This document shows, piece by piece, positions 6,199 to 15,136 of a stretch of 15,188 nt of DNA. Numbering within the stretch: the first letter of the stretch is position 1; each line of letters begins with the position of its first letter. The notes beneath the pieces were generated by a model. It saw nothing but the letters and a program-made list of their open reading frames with translations, was not told where the DNA came from and did no database searches. Source of the DNA: CAXQZU01 sp964228555. Lineage in GTDB: Bacteria; Planctomycetota; PLA2; JAEUHO01. The translations under genes and the position numbers were made by a program. The stretch lies in the NCBI GenBank assembly GCA_964228555.1, contig CAXQZU010000002.1:1-15188 (forward strand), given 5' to 3'.

Positions 6199-7113
6199 TT
6201 GAGCCCCGTCGCGCGCCCCCCGGCCACCGAGGCGGTGGCCCCCACCTTCCCGCCGCAGGCCCGCATCCTGCTGGCCACCTCCACCAGCGGCTTGTGCAAC
6301 CGGCTGCTGAACCTGGCGGGCTCGCTGCGCATCGCGCGCCTGCTGGGCCGCGAGTTCCTCCTGCACTGGCCGCTCAACCGCGAGCTGGGCGCCGGCTTCC
6401 ACGAGCTGTTCGAGAACGACGTCCCGCTGGCCACGACCGAGCACATGGCACAGCTGCTGCACACCGAGAGCCGGGTGACCGTCTACCAGACCGAGCGCGG
6501 CGGCAAGGTGAACCGCGCGTACTGCCGCGCGATCGTGCCCGGCGACGATGCCCACATCCTCGTGGTGAAGGGCTGGGGGCTGCCTGCCCTGCGCTGGGAA
6601 GGCCCGGAGCGGGCCCGGCGCGAGTCGTTGCCCGTGCTGCGGGAGCTCCAGCCCGTGGCCGAGGTGCGGGCCCTGGTGGAGCGCCACGCCCCCCCGCCGG
6701 GGTCGGTGGGCATCCACGTCCGCCGCGGCGACAGCGCAGCGTTCTTCGCCCGCTCGCAGGACGAGCACTACCTGGCGCTCATGCGCGGCGTGCTCGCCGT
6801 CCAGCCAGGGGCCACCTTCTTCCTGTGCACGGATGACGCCCGCGCCGAGGCCACGCTGCGCGAGGCCCTGCCCGGACGCATCCACTCGCTGCCCAAGGCC
6901 ACGCACGGCATGGAGGCGCGGGGCAGCGTGCCGGGCATGCGCGAGGCCGTGGCCGACCTGTGGCTGCTGGCGCGCACCCGAGCCATCGTGGGCAACCACC
7001 GCAGCACCTTCTCCACCACGGCGGCGCTGCTGGGTGCGGGCCGGCTGGTCGTGGCGGATGCCACGAGCTCCGGCCGCCGGCTGGACGCCTCGGTGCGCGC
7101 GCTGCTGGGCTAG
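6199..7113 (+). CDS. Fucosyltransferase-like glycosyltransferase
   Basis: The protein (304 residues from the TTG) shows a GT-B pattern of the alpha-fucosyltransferase superfamily (GT11/GT23/NodZ-like). There is an N-terminal SGLCNRLLNLAGSLRIARLLG (30-50, like the GLGNRL glycine loop of these enzymes). HVRRGDS (173-179) is the HxRRxD nucleotide-sugar motif. FFLCTDD (207-213) and a C-terminal ADLWLLARTRAIVGNHRSTFS (252-272) follow. It probably transfers a deoxysugar or similar residue to a surface glycan; donor and acceptor are not readable. The start is uncertain. TTG 6199 has GGGAG upstream and lies close to the first conserved strand. ATG 6133 would add 22 residues and leave only 66 bp for two divergent promoters. 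The gene converges on the HlyD gene with an 18-bp gap. Confidence 0.75.
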   Translation: MSPVARPPATEAVAPTFPPQARILLATSTSGLCNRLLNLAGSLRIARLLGREFLLHWPLNRELGAGFHELFENDVPLATTEHMAQLLHTESRVTVYQTERGGKVNRAYCRAIVPGDDAHILVVKGWGLPALRWEGPERARRESLPVLRELQPVAEVRALVERHAPPPGSVGIHVRRGDSAAFFARSQDEHYLALMRGVLAVQPGATFFLCTDDARAEATLREALPGRIHSLPKATHGMEARGSVPGMREAVADLWLLARTRAIVGNHRSTFSTTAALLGAGRLVVADATSSGRRLDASVRALLG

Positions 7114-7131
7114 GACGCAGGGGCTCGCGAT

Positions 7132-8334
7132 CTAGCGCGGGGCCAGCTCCACGCCGTCGGCCACCTTGTCGCTGGGCCAGGCCACGACCTGCTCGCCGGC
7201 CGAGAGGCCGGCGAGCACCTCGGTGAGGCGGCCGTCGCTGGCGCCGGGCTGCACGGCCACGAGCCGGGCACGGCCCTGCTCGGCGCGGAAGGCGGCCCAG
7301 CCCGCGCCCTGGCGGAACAGCGCCCCGGAGGGCACGCGCAGCACGCCGTCGCGGCGGCCCACCTCGATGCGCGCCTCCACCCGGAAGCCGTCGCCCAGCG
7401 CCGGGCGCTGGGCCGCCGGCGTGTCGAGGTCCACCACCACGCGCACGCGCTGCTCCTCGACGCCCAGCGCCGAGACCTTGGTGAAGGCCGAGGGCTCGAC
7501 GCGCCGCACGCGCCCCGCCAGCGCGGCCTCGCCGCCCCAGCCGGCCAGCTCGACGGGCGCGCCCGGCGGCATGCCCACGGCGTCGCGCGTGAGCGCCTCC
7601 ACCACCACCTCCCGGTCGCCCACGTCGCCCAGCTCCAGCAGCGCCGCGCCCGCCGGCAGCGCGGCCTCGTCCTCGTGCAGCACGCGCAGCACGCGGCCGT
7701 CCACGGGGGCACGCAGCTCCAGCGGCGCGGCGGGCCCCGGGGCGCCGCGGGGCCCCCGGGCGTGCAGCAGCGCCGCCTGCGCCTGCTCGCGCTCGTAGGC
7801 CGCCACCTGCGCCGCCAGCGTGGCCGAGCGCTCGCGCTGGGTGGCCAGCGTTTCCTCGTGCTGCAGCGCGCGCAGCTGCTCGGCGGCCACGGCGCCCTCG
7901 CGCGCCATGGGCCGGTAGACCGCCACGCGCTCGCGCGCGTAGCGCAGGGCCTCGCGCGCCTGCTCCACCTGCGCACCTGCCGCCTCGACGCGCGCCGCCG
8001 CCACCTGCACGGCCGCCTCGGCTTGGGCCACGGCGCGCTCGTCGAGCAGCGCCGGGTCGGCGGGGTGCAGGCGCACCAGCAGCGTGCGACCCGCCTCGAC
8101 GGGGTCGCCGGCATGCAGCGCCACGCGCTCGATGCGGCCGGCCAGCGGCAGCGTCACGCGGTAGGGCTCGCGCACGCGCGTGCGGCCCTCCTCCTCCACC
8201 ACCAGGCGCAGGTCGCCGCGCTCCACCGTGGCGAGGTCCACGGGCACCGGGCGCGGGCGGAAGGCCAGCACGCCGGCCACGGCCAGCCCCGCGAGCACCA
8301 GCAGCCAGGCGAGTCGGGCGAGCAGGCGGCGCAT
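7132..8334 (-). CDS. HlyD/MacA-type periplasmic adaptor subunit
   Basis: This 400-residue membrane-fusion protein should bridge the inner-membrane ABC transporter to an outer-membrane channel or acceptor. An N-terminal anchor lies at about 8-25. The first half-lipoyl segment (about 61-90, LPLAGRIERVALHAGDPVEAG) is followed by a long Ala/Glu/Arg-rich coiled coil (about 97-192). The second half-lipoyl segment (about 206-236, LRAPVDGRVLRVLHED) follows, and then a beta-barrel and a membrane-proximal domain (about 240-400) ending with LRVPSGALF (around 345) and a GLSAGEQVV strand. This is the full length for the family. It is the last gene of the minus-strand transporter run; its ATG at 8334 lies 4 bp after the permease stop, so translational coupling is likely. 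The assembly partner in the outer membrane is not in the window. Confidence 0.9.
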   Translation of the reverse strand: MRRLLARLAWLLVLAGLAVAGVLAFRPRPVPVDLATVERGDLRLVVEEEGRTRVREPYRVTLPLAGRIERVALHAGDPVEAGRTLLVRLHPADPALLDERAVAQAEAAVQVAAARVEAAGAQVEQAREALRYARERVAVYRPMAREGAVAAEQLRALQHEETLATQRERSATLAAQVAAYEREQAQAALLHARGPRGAPGPAAPLELRAPVDGRVLRVLHEDEAALPAGAALLELGDVGDREVVVEALTRDAVGMPPGAPVELAGWGGEAALAGRVRRVEPSAFTKVSALGVEEQRVRVVVDLDTPAAQRPALGDGFRVEARIEVGRRDGVLRVPSGALFRQGAGWAAFRAEQGRARLVAVQPGASDGRLTEVLAGLSAGEQVVAWPSDKVADGVELAPR

Positions 8335-8338
8335 GGGG

Positions 8339-10699
8339 CTACTCCCGGGCCTTGAGCACGGCTACGAGGTCCAGGCGGTCCAGGCGGCGGCGCACCACCA
8401 GCCCGGCCAGCAGGCTGGCCCCCACCGTGACGACCGCGGCCCAGGCGTAGGTGGGCGGCGTGATCACCAGCGGGAACTGGTAGGCCTCGGTCTCGAAGAA
8501 CGACACCACCAGCGCGGAGAGCCCGCGGCCCAGCACCAGCCCCAGCGGCAGCGCCAGCAGCACCAGCACGGCAAGCTCTCCCAGCAGCACGGTGGAGATC
8601 TCGCCCCGCGTGTAGCCCAGGATGCGCAGGGTGGCGAGGTCCCGGCTGCGCTCGGCGAGGCTGACGCGCGCTGCGTTGTACACCACCCCCACCGCCAGGA
8701 TGCTGGCGAAGAGCACGTTCATGGTGCGCATGCGCCCGAGGTTCTCGGCCACCGTGGCCGAGAAGGCCTCCAGCGCAGCCCGGCGCACCACGATGGCGCC
8801 CACGCGCGGCGCCTCGCGCAGGCGCGCCTCCACCTCGGCCAGGCGCGCGCGGTCCACCGCGAGGAGGGCCCCCGAGGCCAGGCCCTGCTCGCCCAGCCAG
8901 GCCGCCAGCGCCTCGCGGTGCGCGTAGGCCGACAGGCCCGCGTGCTCCAGGCTCACGGCGGCCACCGTCCAGGGGCCCTCGCGCCGCTCGCCCTCCAGGC
9001 AGGCCACGTGCACGCGGTCGCCCGCACGCACGCCCAGCGCGCGCGCCAGCGGGCGCGAGAGCACCAGCCCGTGGCGCGGCAGCACCAGCGGCCGGCCGGC
9101 CTCGTCGCGCAGCGGGGTGAGCTCGCTGGAGGGCTCGCGCCCCTGCAGGCCCACGCGCTGGCTGCGCGTGCCGTTCTCGAGGCGCACGGCCACGCTGCGC
9201 ACCACCTCGGCCTGCCGCACGCCCGGCAGGCTGGCCAGCGAGGCCTGCACGCCCGGCGCGGCCTCCACGAGGGCGAGCGAGAGGTCCTGGCACTGGCCGC
9301 GCACGAAGGCCTCGTCCATCACGAGGTCAAGCACGTCCTGCACGAAGCCGCCCATGACCAGCAGCGCGGTGGCCAGCGCGATGCCCAGCCCCGAGAGCAG
9401 GGTGCGCACCGGCCGGCGCGCCATGTGCCGCAGCACCATGCGGCCCACCGGGCCGGCCAGCCAGGCGAGGCCCAGCGTGCGCATCCAGCCGTGGCGGTAG
9501 CGCAGCGGCGCCTCGGGCTGCAGGGCCTCCGCGGGCGCCATGCGCACCACGCGCCGCACGGCCCCCAGCGTGCCCACCACGGCCGCCAGGGCGCACGCCC
9601 CCACGCCCAGCAGCACCACGTCGGGCCCCACGCGGTGCACGTACTCGGGGAAGCGGAAGAACCGCGCGTAGGTGGCCGTGAGCTCGGCGCCGCGCCACGC
9701 GCCCACGGCGAGGCCCAGCAGCACGCCGGGCAGCACCAGCACGACGGCCAGCCCGAGGCAGTGGCGCGCCACCTCGCCGTCGCGGTAGCCGAAGGCCTTG
9801 AGCGTGGCCAGCTGCTCGCGCTGCGTGCCCACCAGCCGCGCCAGCGCCACGTGCAGCAGGAAGGCCGCCACGCCGAGGAACACCAGCGGCGCCACCAAGG
9901 CCATGCCGCGCAGCTGCTCGATCTCGCCGTCGAGGTACTGGTGCGAGGCCTGCTGGTCGCGCCCGTGCGCGCCGTGGCCTCCGTGGCGGGCCAGGATTCG
10001 GTCCACGTCGGCACACGCCTGCGGCAGCGAGGCGCCGGGGGCGAGCCGCAGGCAGGCGTCGTTGAAGGCGCCCACCAGCCCGCAGAGCCGCGCCAGCTCG
10101 TCGCGCGCCATCCACAGCACGCCGAAGCGGCGGTCGTCGGGCAGCATCTGCCCGGGCTGGATCGAGTAGATGAACTCGGGCGAGAGGCCCACGCCCACCA
10201 CGCGCAGCGCCTGCTCGCGCCCCTCCACCACGGCCTCGAGCACGCTGCCGGGCCCGAGGCGGTTGGCCTGCGCGAAGGCCTCCCCCACCAGCACCTCGCC
10301 GGGCACGCCCGGCTGGGGCAGCCGCCCCTGGCGCACGTGCACGCGGTTGAGCGCCGTCTCGCCCGCGGCCGGCAGCGACACCAGCCAGCCCACGGCCGGG
10401 TCGGGGAGGCCCGGCACCTCCAGCCGGCCGCCGGCCACCACGCGCGGCTCGACGGCCGCCACGCCGGGCACCTCGGCAAGGCGCGCGGCCCGCGCCAGCG
10501 GCGCGCGCTCCAGCCGCACGAACACGTCGGCGAAGTGCTGGCTGAGGTACCAGCCGTCGCGCGTGGCGCGCAGCGAGCCCAGCGTGCCCATCGACATCAC
10601 GAACACCGACAGGCCCGCTGCCACCACGAGGCCGGTGGCGATGGCCGGCCCGCGCAGGGCCTTCACGTCGCGCAGCAGCTTGAGCGTGAGGGCGCGCAC
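8339..10699 (-). CDS. FtsX/MacB-type ABC transporter permease with two FtsX modules
   Basis: This 786-residue protein is an inner-membrane permease of the MacB/LolCE/FtsX superfamily. TM1 is at about 17-38, followed by a large extracytoplasmic domain (about 40-260). TM2-TM4 (about 267-380) form the first FtsX module with LVGTQREQLATLKAFGYRDGE, the coupling-helix region. TM5 (about 430-455) starts the second half with another extracytoplasmic domain. TM6-TM8 (about 659-770) form a second FtsX module with LAERSRDLATLRILGYTRGE. Such eight-to-ten-TM permeases work as mechanotransmission exporters. The start is a GTG two bases after the ATPase stop (TAG at 10704-10702). The frame is open further upstream, but that part is a shadow of the ATPase. 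The tight spacing to both neighbours shows an operon. The transported substrate is unknown. Confidence 0.88.
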   Translation of the reverse strand: MRALTLKLLRDVKALRGPAIATGLVVAAGLSVFVMSMGTLGSLRATRDGWYLSQHFADVFVRLERAPLARAARLAEVPGVAAVEPRVVAGGRLEVPGLPDPAVGWLVSLPAAGETALNRVHVRQGRLPQPGVPGEVLVGEAFAQANRLGPGSVLEAVVEGREQALRVVGVGLSPEFIYSIQPGQMLPDDRRFGVLWMARDELARLCGLVGAFNDACLRLAPGASLPQACADVDRILARHGGHGAHGRDQQASHQYLDGEIEQLRGMALVAPLVFLGVAAFLLHVALARLVGTQREQLATLKAFGYRDGEVARHCLGLAVVLVLPGVLLGLAVGAWRGAELTATYARFFRFPEYVHRVGPDVVLLGVGACALAAVVGTLGAVRRVVRMAPAEALQPEAPLRYRHGWMRTLGLAWLAGPVGRMVLRHMARRPVRTLLSGLGIALATALLVMGGFVQDVLDLVMDEAFVRGQCQDLSLALVEAAPGVQASLASLPGVRQAEVVRSVAVRLENGTRSQRVGLQGREPSSELTPLRDEAGRPLVLPRHGLVLSRPLARALGVRAGDRVHVACLEGERREGPWTVAAVSLEHAGLSAYAHREALAAWLGEQGLASGALLAVDRARLAEVEARLREAPRVGAIVVRRAALEAFSATVAENLGRMRTMNVLFASILAVGVVYNAARVSLAERSRDLATLRILGYTRGEISTVLLGELAVLVLLALPLGLVLGRGLSALVVSFFETEAYQFPLVITPPTYAWAAVVTVGASLLAGLVVRRRLDRLDLVAVLKARE

Positions 10700-10701
10700 G
10701 G

Positions 10702-11451
<750 letters not shown>

Positions 11452-11530
11452 GCGAGCGACTCTACGGCCGGCGCAGGGCCTCGGGCCGCAGGCTGGGCTC
11501 GACGCCCCGCGGGCCACCCTGCCCCGGTCC

Positions 11531-13516
11531 CTAGCGCGGCGTGGCCGCGAACACGTCGGGGCGCTCTCGGCGCCAGTAGGCCGCAGCACGGGCGGCGTCG
11601 TCGGCCAGCGTGCTGGTGGGGTGCTCGCGCGCCACGCGCTCGAAGGTCTCCACGGCCCGGCGGATGGCCTCGCGCCAGGGCGCGTTCCAGTCGTCGCGCG
11701 ATTCCCGGATGGTGGCGTGCGGCCGGTACTCCGACAGCTTGTGGAAGCACATCGCACGCGAGAAGACCACCTTGTCCAGCGCCGGGTAGTCCGCGTGCTC
11801 GCGCTCGATGCGCGCGAACAGGTGCTCGGCCCGCTGCCAGGCGAAGGCTTGCTGCGCGTAGGCCGCGAGGCGGGTGGGCGTGCGATCGCTCCCCTCGGGC
11901 AGGGCGTGCTCGTCGTCGAGGCCATCGAGCGCCCAGCCGAAGTTGAAGGTGTGCGTGCCGTAGCAGGGGAAGTACACGTCGCGATCGTGGTAGAGCACGG
12001 CAGCCTGCTTGTAGAGCAGGTCGGCGCGGGCTGCGCCCCGTGCGGCGTCGGTTCGACGCTCGAGCTCGGCCAGCGCCTCCCACGCGCGGAACTGGCGCGC
12101 GAGACGGTCGGCATCCAGGTGCCATGGGTCTGGCGGCGGCGCAGCACGGGCCGCATCGCCCCGGTGCCAGTCGCGCCGGACGCCCAGCAGGTCGATGGTG
12201 GGACCCTGCCCTTCCGGCGTCCCCGGGGGCATGACGAGCGTGGGGCGTCCCTGCGGTGCGACCTCCATATCGCGCAGCGGGTCGCCGGCGGGCAACGGCG
12301 TCATGCCGCTGGAGAGGCCCCGCGGCACCGTGCTCGAGCGGCGCGCGCGCCAGGCCCAGCCCAGCACGCCGTCGTCGTCACGTGCCTCGGCTGCCGCCGC
12401 CTGGCAGGCCACCTGGGGGCCCCGCTCCACCGCCAGCCGCCGCAAGCGCGCATAGCGGAACAGGGTGCGGGAAGGCGCGGCGGCACCTGCCACCGCGGCC
12501 AGGGCGCCCAGATCGTCGATCGACAGCACGCGCTCGGCCAGCATCACGAGCGGCGCCCGTGCACGACAGGCACGATCCTGGTCCGGCCCGGCCAGGCAGC
12601 GCGCAAACCACTCGGCGGCGGCCTGCGTACGCCCCTCGGCAATCCGCATCCGTGCGAGGCGCAGGCACATGCCGTCCGTGCCTGGGTGTCCCGGGTAGCG
12701 GGCCATCCATGCCTGCAGCAGCGCCTCGTCGCGCTGGGCGTCCGGCGAGGGCCGGGGTTGCCAGCACAGCAGGCGCAGGGCCGTCTCCGGGTCCCAGTTG
12801 TAGGCGACGAGGTACAGCGCCAGGTGGAAGTAGGGCCGCCGGTCCAGCACCTCCACCGCGCGGTAGGCCCGCAGGGAGGCACGCACGGCCTCGCCCCCCT
12901 GCTCGGCCAGCGCCTCGTGTTCATCGAGCCAGTACAGGGCGTGGACGGTCGCCGTCGAGGGCGTGCCGGAAAGTGCCCGGAAGGCAACCCCGGCTGCGGG
13001 GTCACCCGAGAAGGCCAAGGCGCACAGGGCGTCCTCGCCGTCGGATGCATCCGGCCCCTGCCGCAGTGCCTCGAGCCAGGGCTGGACCTCCTGCCAGGGG
13101 TGCATCAGGGTCGCTGCGAAGATGACGTTCTGGCGCACGACGGGGTCGGCGAGGCCCGTGAGCGCCTGCTGCCGCAGGTTGGAGCGTGCTGCGGGGGTCA
13201 CCGCCTCGGGCAGGCCCTTCCACGCGCGCAGGAACTCCACCCAGCCGCGCAGGCGCCGCAACTGCGACACGCTGCGGGCAGGGTAGGCGTGGCGCAGGCG
13301 AGGCGCGGACGGTGGGTCCATGCCCAGCGTGGGGCCTGCGCCGGATCCTTGCGTGGCGGCGCCGGAGGCTCTCGGGGCCGGGGCATCGACCAGCCGCACG
13401 CCAATCGGGGGCCCGAGGCTGGGCAGGGGCTGCGTGAAGGCGCGCCAGACGAGCCAGGCTGCGCAGCCCACGGTGGCGACGGCGACGGTGAGGGCGACGG
13501 TGCGGGCCGAGACCAT
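11531..13516 (-). CDS. Large membrane-anchored protein with TPR-like helical repeats, function unknown
   Basis: The 661-residue protein begins with an N-terminal membrane segment (about 5-25, RTVALTVAVATVGCAAWLVW), so the bulk should lie in the periplasm. A Pro/Ala/Gly linker follows. The rest is alpha-helical with many Ala, Leu, Arg and aromatic residues in TPR-like pairs. Examples are ARMRIAEGRTQAAAEWFARC in the middle and, near the C-terminus, AVETFERVAREHPTSTLADD, which resembles the BamD/YbgF-type TPR pattern. No catalytic motif is seen. The VGC in the hydrophobic stretch is a poor lipobox, so a transmembrane anchor is more likely than lipidation. The start is the ATG at 13516, which puts the anchor at the terminus; the frame is open to a GTG at 13597 that would add 27 Arg-rich residues. 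It is the first gene of the minus-strand run leading into the ABC exporter, 79 bp ahead of it, and may assist that machine. Confidence 0.75.
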   Translation of the reverse strand: MVSARTVALTVAVATVGCAAWLVWRAFTQPLPSLGPPIGVRLVDAPAPRASGAATQGSGAGPTLGMDPPSAPRLRHAYPARSVSQLRRLRGWVEFLRAWKGLPEAVTPAARSNLRQQALTGLADPVVRQNVIFAATLMHPWQEVQPWLEALRQGPDASDGEDALCALAFSGDPAAGVAFRALSGTPSTATVHALYWLDEHEALAEQGGEAVRASLRAYRAVEVLDRRPYFHLALYLVAYNWDPETALRLLCWQPRPSPDAQRDEALLQAWMARYPGHPGTDGMCLRLARMRIAEGRTQAAAEWFARCLAGPDQDRACRARAPLVMLAERVLSIDDLGALAAVAGAAAPSRTLFRYARLRRLAVERGPQVACQAAAAEARDDDGVLGWAWRARRSSTVPRGLSSGMTPLPAGDPLRDMEVAPQGRPTLVMPPGTPEGQGPTIDLLGVRRDWHRGDAARAAPPPDPWHLDADRLARQFRAWEALAELERRTDAARGAARADLLYKQAAVLYHDRDVYFPCYGTHTFNFGWALDGLDDEHALPEGSDRTPTRLAAYAQQAFAWQRAEHLFARIEREHADYPALDKVVFSRAMCFHKLSEYRPHATIRESRDDWNAPWREAIRRAVETFERVAREHPTSTLADDAARAAAYWRRERPDVFAATPR

Positions 13517-13663
13517 GCTCAGGGGTGCTCGCGGGCGGGACCTCGCGCGTCGCGCGAGGATCCACCTTGGGTCGGACGGTCGCGGGGCCGCCTTCACCCT
13601 CGTCGCCGGGCGGGACGCGCCGGGACCGGGGCACCGGAGCCTGAAACCGGCAGGACACGCAGT

Positions 13664-13690
13664 GGATCAAGGGCCAGGAGGATCAAGGGC
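13664..13690. repeat. 11-bp direct repeat in the 13517-13842 intergenic region
   Basis: GGATCAAGGGC occurs at 13664-13674 and again at 13680-13690, 16 bp start to start, upstream of the divergent genes on either side. The spacing is near one and a half helical turns. It could be a regulator-binding pair or chance. The rest of this 326-bp gap holds the promoter at 13775-13802 and nothing else I can support. Confidence 0.3.
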
Positions 13691-13774
13691 AAGAGCGCAG
13701 GTGGCCGGTGGGATGCGACGGCGGGCGATGTCCACGCGGCATCGCGCCTGCGCGGCGCATGACACACAACTTGC

Positions 13775-13802
13775 TTGACAATCACGCGTCATTTGATAAG
13801 AT
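13775..13802 (+). promoter_or_regulatory. Sigma-70-type promoter for the 13843 gene
   Basis: A perfect -35 TTGACA at 13775-13780 and a -10 TAAGAT at 13797-13802 are separated by 16 bp. They lie in the most AT-rich patch of the region, 41 bp before the ATG at 13843. Because that gene and the next lie on the same strand 88 bp apart, it may drive both. Confidence 0.6.
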
Positions 13803-13842
13803 GGCGCGCACGAGAATCAAGGCACCACGAAGGAGGATGTCC

Positions 13843-14247
13843 ATGAGCGATCCCTGGAGCGAGCTGGCAAGGCAGCAAAGGCTGTACAAGGCGCTGGATG
13901 CGCGCCTGCGGCAGGCAGGCAAGCGGCCCGCCAGCGTGGACAAGCTGCAACTGGGCCGCGACCTGCTGCCCCTGGTCTCACCCGATGCGGGGGACCTGCG
14001 CGATCACGCGGCTGGCTTCAAGTTCTCGATCAGGCACGTCACCTTCACGGTGGCCTTCATCGGAGGCAGGCACGGCGTCGTCATCTCATACCGGCACGCC
14101 GAAGCCCTCAGCCAGCGTGGCCTCGCCTACGACAAGCGCCAGCGCGACCGTGTCGGTGCCATCGTGGCGGGCATCCGCTCCGTGATGGCGGGCAAGGTCA
14201 CGCCGTTCGACACCGACGGGCCCACGAACCCCGCCTCTGGCGAGTAG
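13843..14247 (+). CDS. Small soluble protein of unknown family (134 aa)
   Basis: I do not recognise this protein. The N-terminal part (about 1-45) is helical and charged (SELARQQRLYKALDARLRQAG). The middle holds beta-strands, KFSIRHVTFTVAFIGGRHGVVISYRH (about 60-85), and a helix follows (about 97-116), giving an alpha-beta-alpha look. There is no signal peptide or membrane segment. The start is the ATG at 13843, six bases after a perfect AGGAGG at 13831-13836; the ATG at 13837 abuts the AGGAGG and is too close. The strong promoter and ribosome-binding site argue for real expression. The next gene, a probable DNA-binding protein, lies 88 bp downstream on the same strand. Possible roles include a regulator or a small partner of that protein, but no motif supports a choice. 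Confidence 0.75.
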   Translation: MSDPWSELARQQRLYKALDARLRQAGKRPASVDKLQLGRDLLPLVSPDAGDLRDHAAGFKFSIRHVTFTVAFIGGRHGVVISYRHAEALSQRGLAYDKRQRDRVGAIVAGIRSVMAGKVTPFDTDGPTNPASGE

Positions 14248-14290
14248 GCACCGCGCCCCCGCCAGCCTGCGACGAGCCCACCAACCCCAC

Positions 14291-14324
14291 GAAGCAACAC
14301 ACCCCATGAAGCAACACACCCCCA
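14291..14324 (+). repeat. Tandem 17-bp repeat before the 14336 gene
   Basis: GAAGCAACACACCCCAT at 14291-14307 is followed directly by a near-identical unit at 14308-14324 (15 of 17 bases). A shorter degenerate third unit, GGAGCAACCCAT, at 14326-14337 contains the ribosome-binding site and reaches into the start codon. The repeat thus forms the leader of the downstream gene. It may have arisen by slippage or duplication of the translation-initiation region. Confidence 0.6.
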
Positions 14325-14335
14325 AGGAGCAACCC

Positions 14336-15136
14336 ATGGATCGACACGCCAAGCACGCCCTCTACCGCGCCGTGATCGCGGCCTACACCAGCACGCGCAC
14401 CCCCCTGCGCGAGCTGGGCAAGCATTTCGGGATCACGGGAGCCCGCGTGCTCCAGATCGCGCAGGAAGGGCTAGGGCCAGACCACCGTTCGCGCCGCCCG
14501 CAAGAGGCCCAGCCCGGGCCCGAGCAAGTGCTCGAGGCCGTGCGCCAAGGGGGCACCCGTGGCCTCAAGGCGGCATGGCGACGCGTGTGGGGCGAGCTGC
14601 CCGCCGACATGCGCCGCGAGGCGAGGCTGGCCTACATCCGCAGCCACCGCCCCTACCGCAAGCCCAGCAGCAGCATGGACGACCTCGTACGCTGCCTGCA
14701 GGCGGCCGCCGTGCTCGTGGAAAGCGGGCTGTCCCCGACCTCCTACGACAAGGTGGCCCGCGTGCAGGGCTGGCCCCGCGCGCAGACCATCATCCTCGCG
14801 TTCGGGCACTGGAACACGGCCAAGCGTGCCGCACGGCTGCCCGTGCGCCCGCGCAAGGGCTGCTTCAAGGCCTTCTCGCCCGAGGCCTGCCTGCAAGCCG
14901 TCGCCGAGGTGCGAGCGAGGCTGGGCCATGCCCCCAGCATCGGCGAGTACACCCGCTTGCGCGCGCCAGGCGCACCCTGCGTCAGCACCGTCAAGCGCAC
15001 GTTGCTGCACCTGACCCACGGGGCACGCAGCGCCGCGGACTGGCACGACGTGATCAGCTGCCTGCCTGTCTCTCCGCCGGCCACGCCCTCGACCCCGCCC
15101 CCGGACGACACGGCAGCCCAGCCGGACGCCGCCTGA
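14336..15136 (+). CDS. Probable DNA-binding protein: sigma-70-region-4-like HTH plus homing-endonuclease-associated-type repeats
   Basis: The protein has 266 residues. Residues about 19-43, STRTPLRELGKHFGITGARV then LQI, match the helix-turn-helix pattern of sigma-70 region 4.2 (TLEEIGxxFGVTRERVRQI type). About 114-168 (MDDLVRCLQAAAVLVESGLS, then PTSYDKVARVQGWPRAQTII and FGHWNTAKRAA) resembles the homing-endonuclease-associated repeat, in which a helix, a PT/PS-x-x-x-Y segment, a TI helix and a FGxWNxA motif recur. A second, weaker copy lies at about 180-240 (CLQAVAEVRARLGHAPSIGEY). The C-terminal 25 residues are Pro/Asp-rich. No HNH, GIY-YIG or other nuclease motif is seen. The start is the ATG at 14336, with AAGGAG at 14324-14329; the ATG at 14306 lacks a site. 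A regulatory or recombination-related role is plausible but unproven. Domain names are by pattern, not by search. Confidence 0.72.
   Translation: MDRHAKHALYRAVIAAYTSTRTPLRELGKHFGITGARVLQIAQEGLGPDHRSRRPQEAQPGPEQVLEAVRQGGTRGLKAAWRRVWGELPADMRREARLAYIRSHRPYRKPSSSMDDLVRCLQAAAVLVESGLSPTSYDKVARVQGWPRAQTIILAFGHWNTAKRAARLPVRPRKGCFKAFSPEACLQAVAEVRARLGHAPSIGEYTRLRAPGAPCVSTVKRTLLHLTHGARSAADWHDVISCLPVSPPATPSTPPPDDTAAQPDAA

Noticed and set aside
5290..6999. 311-residue N-terminal extension of the second FkbM protein
   Set aside because: The extension is the complement of the glycosyltransferase gene and is low-complexity; the FkbM family length fits the ATG at 6066.
13594..13785. 63-codon minus-strand ORF whose TGA overlaps a GTG that could start a longer form of the TPR-like protein
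   Set aside because: No family, Arg/Pro-rich, no ribosome-binding site that I can see; the GTGA overlap alone is weak evidence.
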